A stretch of DNA of 13,959 nucleotides from Gaiella sp051003695 (GTDB lineage: Bacteria > Actinomycetota > Thermoleophilia > Gaiellales > Gaiellaceae): positions 1 to 13,959 of the forward strand of contig JBPCLB010000065.1 in the NCBI GenBank assembly GCA_051003695.1, written 5' to 3'. The notes below the pieces were generated by a model. That model had not been told where the DNA came from. It was given only the letters and a program-made list of their open reading frames with translations, and searched no databases. The first letter of the stretch is position 1. Every line of letters starts with the position of its first letter. Positions 6,921 through 13,805 of the stretch are shown piece after piece. The translations under genes and the position numbers were made by a program.

Positions 6921-7667
6921 ATGAGCTTGCTCGAGGGTCGCACTGCGCTCGTCACGGGCGCCGCCAACGGCATCGGCCGCGCGATCGCAGAGCGCCTCGC
7001 CGCGGAGGCGGCGATTGTCGCCGCTGTGGACATCGAGCGGATCCCGAACCTCGGCGAAGCGGTTCACGGCATCGAGTGGGATCTGTCCCGCACCGAAACG
7101 CTCGATGATCTGATCGCCGCCGCCGAGGCCGACGTCGGCCCGCTCGACATCCTCGTCAACAATGCCGGCGTCTTCGAGGCGGCGCTCGCTGTCGACCTCA
7201 CGCTCGCGTCCTATCGCCGCGTCCTCGACGTCAATCTGCATGCCCCGGTATTCCTGGCGTCGCGGGCGGCACGTGGGATGAGCGAGCGGGGCTACGGGCG
7301 GATCGTCAATATCACGTCCATTCACGGTCGTTTCGGGGAAGAGACCGCGCTGGCGTACGACGTGGCGAAAGGCGGCCTCGAGCAGGCGACGCGGACCCTC
7401 GCAATCGAGCTGTCGCGGCACGGCGTGCTGGTGAACGCCGTCGCGCCGGGATTCGTCGCCACGCGCATGTCGATCGTCGACGGGAAGGACGAGCTCGAGA
7501 GCGAGTGGTTCGCGGACGTCTACGTCAAGCACGGCAAGCTGCCGCTGCGGCGTTACGCGATGCCGGAGGAGATCGCTGAGCACGTCGCCTGGCTCGCGTG
7601 CGCGCGGAACACGTACGTCACGGGACAGGTGCTCACCGTCGACGGCGGCGTCACAGTGACCTTCTGA
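6921..7667 (+). CDS. SDR-family oxidoreductase (second of two)
   Basis: Classical short-chain dehydrogenase, 248 residues, starting at ATG 6921 (MSLLEGRTALVTG, standard family N-terminus). The frame is open upstream but that part does not resemble the family. TGAANGIG is at residues 12-19, NNAG at 80-83, catalytic Ser133, Tyr146 and Lys150 (YDVAK), and the ending LTVDGGVTVTF is typical. Asp37 at the end of the second strand (VDIE) predicts NAD(H) rather than NADP(H), unlike the SDR at 2720. It is divergent from the enolase-superfamily gene and 172 bp upstream of a binding-protein gene. In non-phosphorylative sugar pathways a second NAD-dependent SDR can oxidise a 2-keto-3-deoxy acid, or the sugar itself; that role is inferred here. 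No clear Shine-Dalgarno precedes the start. Confidence 0.93.
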   Translation: MSLLEGRTALVTGAANGIGRAIAERLAAEAAIVAAVDIERIPNLGEAVHGIEWDLSRTETLDDLIAAAEADVGPLDILVNNAGVFEAALAVDLTLASYRRVLDVNLHAPVFLASRAARGMSERGYGRIVNITSIHGRFGEETALAYDVAKGGLEQATRTLAIELSRHGVLVNAVAPGFVATRMSIVDGKDELESEWFADVYVKHGKLPLRRYAMPEEIAEHVAWLACARNTYVTGQVLTVDGGVTVTF

Positions 7668-7839
7668 TGCAACCTGTCGAGAGCGACACGACGCGCGACC
7701 CGCCACCGACGAGGGTTTCGAGACCTCTTCCGCCACGACCTCGCGGTGTGAAAGCCTGTGCGGCAGAAAGTCGTTGGTGTTCGGGTCAGTGCCCCGGGAC
7801 GCGAAGGTGACGCACCGTGGGTTCAACGAAAGGAGTGGC
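7668..7839 (+). other. 172-bp gap upstream of the second binding-protein gene
   Basis: No credible gene is seen. It contains a modest imperfect hairpin, GAGG-GTTTCGAGA-CCTC (7711-7727), about 44 nt after the SDR stop, and ends with GAAAGGAG (7828-7835) four bases before the ATG at 7840. The length and the strong ribosome-binding site suggest the binding-protein gene has its own promoter or a leader, but I cannot point to convincing -35/-10 boxes. The hairpin lacks a T-run. Confidence 0.35.
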
Positions 7840-9171
7840 ATGCGAAGGCGCATCTGGGTAGTGGGGGTCATCGCCTGCGTCGCCGGGGCTGTGCTCGCGG
7901 GCGCGAGCCTGGCCGCGCGCGACGCGAAGAGCGCACCCACCGAGGACGTGAGCCTCACGATGTGGTGGTGGGGTGAGCAGGAGGCCGCAGGCGCGAAGAA
8001 GTGGCTGGCCGAGACCGTCAAGTTGTTCGAGAAGAAATATTCGAATGTCACCGTCAAGACGGTGCTACAGACCACGGACGGCCTCATTCCTTCGTTCAAG
8101 GCGGCTGCAGCGGCGAAGAAGGGCCCGGACCTCCAGTACTTCTGGGGCGGGATCTGGTCACTCGACGATGCCTGGGCAGGCAACACAAAGGCCGTCTCCG
8201 ACTACATCCCGAAGTCGGAGCTCAAGCACTACCTGAACGCGAAGGAGGAAACCTTCGGCGGAAAGGTGTGGACAGCGCCGTGGTACGTTCAGCCTTCGTT
8301 CCCCGTCCTGTACCGCAAGGACGTGTTGCAGAAGGCCGGCGTAGCAGCGCCGCAGACGTGGCCCCAGCTGCTGAAGGCGTGCGACACGCTCAACGCAAAG
8401 GGCATTACGCCCATCGCCGGAGGCATCAAGGACGGCTGGTTCGGCGGCTGGCTCTATTCGATCATCGGGGCGCAAGGAGTCGCCTCGATCGGCGATGTGC
8501 TCGACGCCACGACGGGGAAGGCGAAGTTCACCGACGCCAAGCATGCGGCTTGGTGGTCGCGGCTCCAGGAGCTGCAGCAGCACAAGTGCTGGAACAACGA
8601 TATCAACTCCCTGGAGCTGTACCAGGGCCAGCAGCGCTGGACGGACGGTAAGGCGGCGATGACCATCACTGCAGGCTCCGACGTGACGAAGTTCGTCAAG
8701 CAGGTCGGCGTTGCCAAGGTCGGCGTGATGCCGATGCCGAAGTGGGGCAACGGCCCCTACGCGGGCAAGCTCGGCTCGACGTCCCAGACGATGGGCATCA
8801 CCGCGTGGACGAAGCACCCGCAGGAAGCGGCGAACTTCATCATGTTCATGCACACGCCCGAGCGGATGGCAGCGTGGTTCAAGACGACGGGAGCATTCCC
8901 GGCGGACGATCGGTTCGACACGAAGCTGATCTCGTTGCCACAGCAGAAGGTGCTGTTCGACTTGGTGCGGAAGGGCTCTCCGTACCTCGAGAACTTCATC
9001 CCGCCCGAGCTCGACTCCAAGGCGATGTTCGCCCAGTCGCAACTGCTGCTCGGCGGAAATACGACTGCCGCGAAGGCGGCTGCCGAGACGGAGAAGATCG
9101 CCAAGCGGATCCGGTTGACACAGCGGAAGCTGATCGCGAACTTCGAAAAGTGGGCGGCGTCGTACCGCTAG
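7840..9171 (+). CDS. Carbohydrate ABC transporter substrate-binding protein (complete)
   Basis: Extracellular solute-binding protein, family 1, 443 residues. The start ATG at 7840 is chosen because GAAAGGAG (7828-7835) precedes it and because it gives an export signal: MRRR followed by a hydrophobic stretch to about residue 24, with a possible cleavage near SLAA. A Cys at residue 13 (VIAC) resembles a lipobox but sits early in the hydrophobic core, so lipid anchoring is uncertain. The mature part begins VSLTMWWWGEQ and shows LFEKKYSNVTVKT, PVLYRKDVLQKAGV..PQTW.QLL and WTDGKAAMT, the usual family landmarks; it is rich in Trp, as is common in sugar-binding proteins. It feeds the permeases at 9203 and 10113. 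It shares its family with the protein at 1-933 but differs too much for a recent duplication. The ligand is unknown. Confidence 0.95.
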   Translation: MRRRIWVVGVIACVAGAVLAGASLAARDAKSAPTEDVSLTMWWWGEQEAAGAKKWLAETVKLFEKKYSNVTVKTVLQTTDGLIPSFKAAAAAKKGPDLQYFWGGIWSLDDAWAGNTKAVSDYIPKSELKHYLNAKEETFGGKVWTAPWYVQPSFPVLYRKDVLQKAGVAAPQTWPQLLKACDTLNAKGITPIAGGIKDGWFGGWLYSIIGAQGVASIGDVLDATTGKAKFTDAKHAAWWSRLQELQQHKCWNNDINSLELYQGQQRWTDGKAAMTITAGSDVTKFVKQVGVAKVGVMPMPKWGNGPYAGKLGSTSQTMGITAWTKHPQEAANFIMFMHTPERMAAWFKTTGAFPADDRFDTKLISLPQQKVLFDLVRKGSPYLENFIPPELDSKAMFAQSQLLLGGNTTAAKAAAETEKIAKRIRLTQRKLIANFEKWAASYR

Positions 9172-9202
9172 TCGGTCAGGACGAAGACGTCTCGGGGGTC
9201 TC

Positions 9203-10120
9203 GTGACGACGGCCCCCGAGGCGGCTTCTCTCCCTCGCTCTCCGCGGCGAAGGCTGCCGCGGCCGGGTCGCATGGAGCCGGCCCTCTGGATCGGGCCGGC
9301 AGTCGTCGTGGTCGTCTTCGTGTTCGGCTACTCGATGGTCGAGCTCGTGAAGACCTCGCTGCGCTATGACACGGAGTGGACGTTCGAGAATTTCCGCGTC
9401 ACGTGGAGCGATCCCGCGTTTCGTACGGCGCTCACGCACAACGGTCGCTTGCTGCTTGCCGTCCCGGTGCTCGTGATCCTCGCGCTCCTCGTCTCCGTGC
9501 TGCTGTTCGAAGGGCTGCGTGGCTGGCGCTTTCACCGGTGGGCGGTGTTCCTTCCGTTCGTATTGCCGATCCCGGTGATCGGCGTGATCTTCGGCCAGCT
9601 GTTGCAGTTCAACGGGCTCGTCAACCAGCTGCTACGAGCCTTCGGACTCGGCGGTCTCGCCCAGGACTGGCTCGGGCAGCCACGCTGGGCGCTCTGGACG
9701 ATGACCGGCGTGATCATCTGGAAAGAGCTCGGCTTCGGCGTCGTCCTCTTCCTCGCGCGGCTCTTCTCCGTGCCGGCCGACATGTTCGAGGCGAGTCGCA
9801 TCGACGGTGCGCGATTCTTCCGGATGCACCGTTTCATCACCCTTCCACAGCTGAAGAGCGTGATCATCTTCTACGTCGTGATCGAGGCGATCACGATGGT
9901 TTCCTGGGTCTTCAACTACGTCTACGTGATGACGAACGGCCAAGGCGGGCCCGGCGACGCCACCCAGGTCGCCGAGCTCTACATCTACCAGACCGCCTTT
10001 CAGTATCAGTCGCCCGAGATCGCGGCCGCCGCGGCCGTGTCGCTGTTCGCGGTCACCCTGGTGCTGATCGCGACTTTTTTCCGGATCCAGCGACGAGCGG
10101 GCCTGGCCAGCGATGCGTAG
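9203..10120 (+). CDS. Carbohydrate ABC transporter permease, MalF/UgpA type (second system)
   Basis: Inner-membrane permease, 305 residues, GTG start at 9203 with GGGGG just upstream as a weak ribosome-binding site, 31 bp after the binding-protein stop. The basic N-terminus PRSPRRRLPRPGR (residues 11-23) is followed by the first helix, supporting this start; an in-frame ATG at 9272 would remove those charges. The EAA loop FEASRIDGARFFRMHRFITLP is at residues 195-215, with Ser in place of the usual second Ala. NYVYVMTNGQGGPGDAT...ELYIYQTAF is the MalF/UgpA hallmark region. The pair partner overlaps its stop by 8 nt. No ATPase gene follows; the one at 4506-5633 is the nearest candidate. Confidence 0.94.
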   Translation: MTTAPEAASLPRSPRRRLPRPGRMEPALWIGPAVVVVVFVFGYSMVELVKTSLRYDTEWTFENFRVTWSDPAFRTALTHNGRLLLAVPVLVILALLVSVLLFEGLRGWRFHRWAVFLPFVLPIPVIGVIFGQLLQFNGLVNQLLRAFGLGGLAQDWLGQPRWALWTMTGVIIWKELGFGVVLFLARLFSVPADMFEASRIDGARFFRMHRFITLPQLKSVIIFYVVIEAITMVSWVFNYVYVMTNGQGGPGDATQVAELYIYQTAFQYQSPEIAAAAAVSLFAVTLVLIATFFRIQRRAGLASDA

Positions 10121-10940
10121 CGGCATTGGCTCGCTCTCCAAGCACGTGCTCCTGCTCGTCGTGACGGTGCTCGCGCTGTTCCCCGTGTACGTGATGGTGA
10201 CGGCGGCTTTCAAGACGCAGCAGGACTTCCTCGCGCATCCCTGGTCGCCGTTCTTCCGGCCGACGCTAAGGGGATTCGACGCCGCGCTGAGCGACCAGTT
10301 CCCGGCCTGGTTCGCGAACACCGCCATGCTCTCGGTGGGAGCGGTCGTATTCACGCTCGCGCTCGCCACGCTCGCCGGCTGGGGGTTCGCAAGGTGGACG
10401 TTCCGGGGCCGCGACACCGTGCTCGGCGTGCTGGTCTCGTTGATGGTCGTGCCACCCGTCGTGTTGCTCGTGCCGCTCTTTGTGTTCGGCGTCGAGCTCG
10501 GGATGATCTCGACCTTCAGGCTCGTGATCCTGATCTATGTCGGGCTGATGCTGCCCTTCTCCGTGTACATGCTGGCGAACTTCTTCCGCACGATCCCGCA
10601 GAGCATGATCGAGGCGGCGATCATCGACGGGGCATCGTCGTGGAGAGTGTTCAGACTGATCGTGTTGCCCCTCTCGGCGGCGCCGCTCGTCACGCTCGCG
10701 GTCGTGAACCTGCTGTGGGTGTGGAACGAGCTCCTGATCGCCCTCGTGTTCCTGCAGGACGACTCGAAGAAGACGCTGATGGTGGGGATCACCGGATTTC
10801 AGAGCCGCTACAGCCTCGATGTGCCCGTGATCATGGCCGGACTCACCCTGGCGACCCTGCCGATCGTGGCGGTCTACGTCTTCGGCCAGCGCTTCTTCGT
10901 GCGTGGCCTCGTGTCCGGAGCGGTCAAGGGCGGCGATTGA
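10113..10940 (+). CDS. Carbohydrate ABC transporter permease, MalG/UgpE type (second system)
   Basis: Inner-membrane permease, 275 residues, ATG at 10113 inside the end of the previous gene (stop TAG 10118-10120), so translation is probably coupled; no strong Shine-Dalgarno is visible. Six hydrophobic segments are seen. The EAA loop IEAAIIDGASSWRVFRLIVLP is at residues 166-186, NLLWVWNELLIALVFLQ at 199-215, and the C-terminus FFVRGLVSGAVKGGD matches the MalG/UgpE type. It is the last gene of the plus-strand block; the two-component genes run toward it from the other side, 63 bp away. The substrate follows that of the binding protein at 7840 and is unknown. Confidence 0.95.
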   Translation: MRSGIGSLSKHVLLLVVTVLALFPVYVMVTAAFKTQQDFLAHPWSPFFRPTLRGFDAALSDQFPAWFANTAMLSVGAVVFTLALATLAGWGFARWTFRGRDTVLGVLVSLMVVPPVVLLVPLFVFGVELGMISTFRLVILIYVGLMLPFSVYMLANFFRTIPQSMIEAAIIDGASSWRVFRLIVLPLSAAPLVTLAVVNLLWVWNELLIALVFLQDDSKKTLMVGITGFQSRYSLDVPVIMAGLTLATLPIVAVYVFGQRFFVRGLVSGAVKGGD

Positions 10941-11003
10941 CAGCTGCGGCTCCAGCGGTGTACGGAGGAGCCGGTCGCGGACGTACCTCCCGGCCGCGCA
11001 GGA

Positions 11004-11693
11004 TCACGTGGCCGCGAGCTTGTAGCCGACCTCTCGCACCGTCACGATCCGCTCGGGCCGACTCGGATCGGTTTCGAGCTTCTGGCGCAGGTTGTAGATG
11101 TGGACGTCGCAGGCGCGTGCATCGCCGACGTAGGACGACTCCCAGAGATGCTCCATGATCTGCGCGCGCGAATACACCTGCTCGGGCCGCTCGGCAAGGA
11201 AGACGAGGAGCTTCAACTCCGACGGCGTCAGCGCGATCTGCTTGCCGTCGAGCTCGACGCGGTAGCGTCCGAGATCGATCTCGAGCGAGCCGATCCGCCG
11301 GACCGCCGCGCCGACAGCGGAGCGCTCGAAGTCGCGGCGGCGGAGGATCGCGTGCACCCGGCCGACGAGCTCGGCGACCGAGAAGGGCTTCGTGACGTAG
11401 TCGTCGGCGCCGACCTCCAGCCCGAGGACGAGGTCGAGCTCGGCGTCCTTGGTCGTCAGCATCGGGATTGGAACGATGCTGTCGGCCCGCAGACGGCGGC
11501 AGACCTCGGTACCGGAAAGCTTGGGCATCACGATGTCGAGCACCACGAGGTCGTACCGTTCGGTCTGCGCGAGACGCAGGGCAGCCTCGCCGTCGGTGAC
11601 CGAATCGACCTCGTAGCCCTCGGTCGTGAGCGCGTACACGACCGAGTCGAGGATGTCCTGCTCGTCGTCGGCGATCAGGATCCGACCGGTCAC
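11004..11693 (-). CDS. OmpR/PhoB-family response regulator
   Basis: 229-residue DNA-binding regulator. The receiver domain (residues 3-118) has the acidic pocket Asp9/Asp10, phospho-acceptor Asp53 (VVLDIVMP), Thr80 and Lys102 (VTKPF). The winged-helix domain (about 130-227) has ALTPSELKLLVFLAE, the recognition region DVHIYNLRQKLE and the wing IVTVREVGYKL. Two positions differ from the commonest family form: YN where many members have RR in the recognition helix, and REVGY instead of RGVGY in the wing. GTG start at 11691-11693 overlaps the kinase stop in a GTGA, so the kinase is translated first and the two are coupled. PhoP/PhoB-like regulators are the nearest family, but the target is unknown. 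Confidence 0.94.
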   Translation of the reverse strand: MTGRILIADDEQDILDSVVYALTTEGYEVDSVTDGEAALRLAQTERYDLVVLDIVMPKLSGTEVCRRLRADSIVPIPMLTTKDAELDLVLGLEVGADDYVTKPFSVAELVGRVHAILRRRDFERSAVGAAVRRIGSLEIDLGRYRVELDGKQIALTPSELKLLVFLAERPEQVYSRAQIMEHLWESSYVGDARACDVHIYNLRQKLETDPSRPERIVTVREVGYKLAAT

Positions 11694-13420
11694 ACGCGCG
11701 CTTCGTTCTTTGCGAGTGGGAGCGTGATCCGGACGTTCGTGCCCGAGTCGGGGATCGATTCGAGGTCGACCGTGCCGTCGAGCACTCGGACTGCCTGGCG
11801 CACGATTGCGAGGCCGAGTCCGAAGCCGTTCCGCTCACGGGTGTCGCCACGGTAGAAGCGCTCGAAGATGCGCGGCTGGAGCTCGCCGGGAATCCCCTCG
11901 CCGGTGTCGACGACCTCGATTTCGACCCGATCGTCTCCCAGCTGCCGGGCCGTGATCGTGATGCGTCCCTGCTGCGTGTGGCCCGCAGCGTTCGTGACGA
12001 GGTTCGAGAAGACCTGCTCGAGCAGATCCGGCTCCGCACGTACGACGAGCGCGGGATCGCAGTCCACCGCGACGATCACGTCGTCGCTCGTCGTCAGCGA
12101 GGCGGCGACGGTCTCGAGCAGCGGACACAGCTCGACCGGGATCGTCTGCAAGGCCTCCTCGCCGGTCTGCGCCCGGGCGAGCACGAGCAGCGACCTGCTG
12201 AGTCGCGCAAGCTTCGTCGACTGCCGCGAGATGATGGCGAGGAAGTGGTCACGCTCGGGGACGCTTTCCTTGGCACCGGCCTCGAGGACCTCGACGGCGC
12301 TCGAGATCGCCGCGACCGGCGTCCGCAGCTCGTGCGCGGCGTTCGCAACGAACTCTCGCTCGATCTGCTCGCGACGCTCGAGCTCCGAGACGTCGGTGAT
12401 CACGAGGACCCCTGTCGAGCCGTCGCCGGCCGGGATTCCGCTGACGGTGTAATACAGACCCTCACGCGGCGAGACACGGACGCGCTCGACCTTCGCACCC
12501 TCGATGAAGAGCTCACGCGCGAACGACCGGAGCGGGAAGTCGGGCCAGGGCTCGGGCAGCGGATCGCCTTCGTCGAGCTCCTGCGCACCGAGGAGACGGC
12601 CCGCAGCGACGTTTGCGTTCTCGACGTTCAACTCCCGATCAAGAGTCACCACCCCCTGATCGAGGCGTTCGAGCGTCCGGCGCAGACGGAGACGTTCCGT
12701 CTGGATCCTCTCGAACGATTCCTGCAACCTCACGCGCATGCGGTCGAACATGGCGGCGAGCGAACCGACCTCGTCTTGGAAGCGAGCCTCGATTCGGTAA
12801 CTGAAGTCGCCCGCTTCGATCGCGCCGGCCGCCCGCGCGATGCGCCGGAGCCGCCGGGCGATCAGCACTGCGATCAAGAGCCCGGCCAAGCCGCCGAGGA
12901 AGACGGCCAAGCTGACGACGGGAAAGATCTGGTCGCGGATCATCGTCATCGTCGACGCGTAGCCCGGCTGGATCGAATAGGTGAGCAGGACGGCGGTCGA
13001 CTCCCAGGGCATCGGCAGAGCGACGACGGTGATGCGACCCTGTTCGTAGCTCCGCACGTGCCGGCGTCCCTCGAGCGCCGCGCGAACCGCTTCGTCGGCG
13101 TTCGGAATCGAACCGAGCTCTGTTTGCGACGCGCGTGTGGGCGTAACCGGTCGACCCTCCCCGTCCATGACGAAGAGGGCGAGCCGACGGCGCGCCGACA
13201 CGGTCTCGAGCGCCCCGCGGAGATTGCCGCGCGCGACGGCTCTGCGCAGGGCGCGGTTGGCCGCGACGCTGTTCGCGAGCGCATGCGCCTCCGCATCTTC
13301 GCGGAACGCTGACTCCGAGCGCTGTGTCAGCCCTTGCGCGACGAGCAGGGCGGTGATCGCAGCGACAAGCGCGAAAACCAAGGCAAGCCACCATCGCATG
13401 CTCAGTGACCACGACCGCAT
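11690..13420 (-). CDS. Membrane sensor histidine kinase (Cache-like sensor, HAMP, PAS-like, HisKA, HATPase)
   Basis: 576 residues from ATG at 13418-13420 (MRSWSLSMRWWLALVF); a second ATG at 13399 would give 569. The first membrane helix is about residues 10-30, the extracytoplasmic sensor 31-165, and the second helix 166-188. The sensor contains LFVMDGEGRPVTP and a later VVALPMPWE, suggestive of a Cache/PDC-type ligand fold. HAMP is about 189-240, with a PAS-like region 247-345 (LDQGVVTLDRELNVENAN). The phospho-acceptor is His363 (AAHELRTP), the N-box FSNLVTNAAG 471-480, DTGEGI 505-510, and GFGLGLAI 532-539, all intact. The layout resembles PhoR/WalK-type kinases; the signal is unknown. It precedes its regulator, overlapping by 4 nt. 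Confidence 0.93.
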   Translation of the reverse strand: MRSWSLSMRWWLALVFALVAAITALLVAQGLTQRSESAFREDAEAHALANSVAANRALRRAVARGNLRGALETVSARRRLALFVMDGEGRPVTPTRASQTELGSIPNADEAVRAALEGRRHVRSYEQGRITVVALPMPWESTAVLLTYSIQPGYASTMTMIRDQIFPVVSLAVFLGGLAGLLIAVLIARRLRRIARAAGAIEAGDFSYRIEARFQDEVGSLAAMFDRMRVRLQESFERIQTERLRLRRTLERLDQGVVTLDRELNVENANVAAGRLLGAQELDEGDPLPEPWPDFPLRSFARELFIEGAKVERVRVSPREGLYYTVSGIPAGDGSTGVLVITDVSELERREQIEREFVANAAHELRTPVAAISSAVEVLEAGAKESVPERDHFLAIISRQSTKLARLSRSLLVLARAQTGEEALQTIPVELCPLLETVAASLTTSDDVIVAVDCDPALVVRAEPDLLEQVFSNLVTNAAGHTQQGRITITARQLGDDRVEIEVVDTGEGIPGELQPRIFERFYRGDTRERNGFGLGLAIVRQAVRVLDGTVDLESIPDSGTNVRITLPLAKNEARV

Positions 13421-13467
13421 TGCCCTGGTTATGGCCGTTTTCGGGCATCTGAATCGTCGTTTGCGAT

Positions 13468-13530
13468 GTGTGAGCGAATCTTCAGAAAGGCACATCACCA
13501 GGCAGCAATGCGTGTGCGAGCGAAACCTCA
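13468..13530. repeat. Imperfect direct repeat pair, possible regulator-binding sites
   Basis: GTGTGAGCGAATCTTCA (13468-13484) and GTGTGCGAGCGAAACCTCA (13512-13530) share GTGTG, AGCGAA and a C(T/C)TCA end, with a 2-nt insertion in the second. Their starts are 44 nt apart, about four helical turns. They lie 48-110 bp upstream of the kinase start. OmpR/PhoB-type regulators bind direct repeats, so autoregulation is a reasonable guess, but the family's usual spacing is about one turn, and two copies are little evidence. Confidence 0.3.
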
Positions 13531-13793
13531 CTGACGCTTCTGCACCGCGGAGCCGGCATGCGATGACGAACGACGCGGCCGTGAATCAGGTGCTGGCGTA
13601 CTGGCGACTCCCACGAGCGCGAGGATGGCGAGACGAAAGCGCAACCGATGAGGGTAGATCCGAGAGCATCGATTTCACCTTCTGGTAAGACGCGCGTGAG
13701 GCCGTTCTAACGAGCGTCGGATGAAATGGCACGAGCACTCCGACCGACTACGCGGCGAGGTGAACGCCCTGTCGCGCCTGATCTCTGACCGCC

Positions 13794-13800
13794 AAGGAGG
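13794..13800 (+). promoter_or_regulatory. Shine-Dalgarno sequence that sets the start at 13806
   Basis: AAGGAGG, full complement to the 16S rRNA 3' end, five bases before the ATG at 13806. It is the main reason for calling the truncated gene at the right edge. Confidence 0.8.
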
Positions 13801-13805
13801 ATTTC

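Larger units (their letters stand above)
13421..13805. other. 385-bp intergenic region between divergent kinase and secreted-protein genes
   Basis: I see no supportable gene. It should carry promoters for the kinase operon (leftward) and for the secreted protein (rightward). Visible elements are an imperfect direct repeat pair at 13468-13484 and 13512-13530, and an AAGGAGG at 13794-13800 serving the rightward gene. A 41-codon frame at 13563-13688 and a 96-codon frame at 13398-13688 exist but lack ribosome-binding sites or recognisable protein character. No clear -35/-10 pair was found. Confidence 0.5.

Noticed and set aside
7774..7839. N-terminal extension of the second binding protein from an upstream GTG
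   Set aside because: It would put 22 non-hydrophobic residues before the signal peptide; the ATG at 7840 has a strong Shine-Dalgarno at correct spacing.
6801..8186. Minus-strand reading frame open for hundreds of codons upstream of the enolase-superfamily start
   Set aside because: It runs antisense to the second SDR and the second binding-protein gene, whose proteins are clearly real. Its translation is low-complexity and Arg/Val rich; long antisense frames are expected in GC-rich DNA.
9186..9193. AGACGTCT palindrome between the second binding protein and its permease
   Set aside because: It is an 8-base self-complementary word with no loop or flanking symmetry, likely chance.
10941..11003. 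Bidirectional terminator in the convergent gap between the last permease and the response regulator
   Set aside because: CGGAGG (10963-10968) can pair with CCTCCCG (10986-10992) only with a bulge, and no T-run follows on either strand. Too weak to annotate.
11978..13312. 444-codon plus-strand ORF opposite the histidine kinase
   Set aside because: It has an Arg/Asp/Glu-rich composition typical of antisense frames, and the kinase on the other strand has all its motifs intact.
13421..13531. Longer N-terminus for the histidine kinase starting at 13531
   Set aside because: The extra residues are Cys/Arg/His rich and unlike a kinase leader; the basic MRSWSLSMRWW start directly before the first helix fits better.
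13398..13688. Possible 96-codon plus-strand gene overlapping the kinase start, and a nested 41-codon frame from 13563
   Set aside because: There is no ribosome-binding site at either ATG, no recognisable protein character, and part of it overlaps the kinase coding region.
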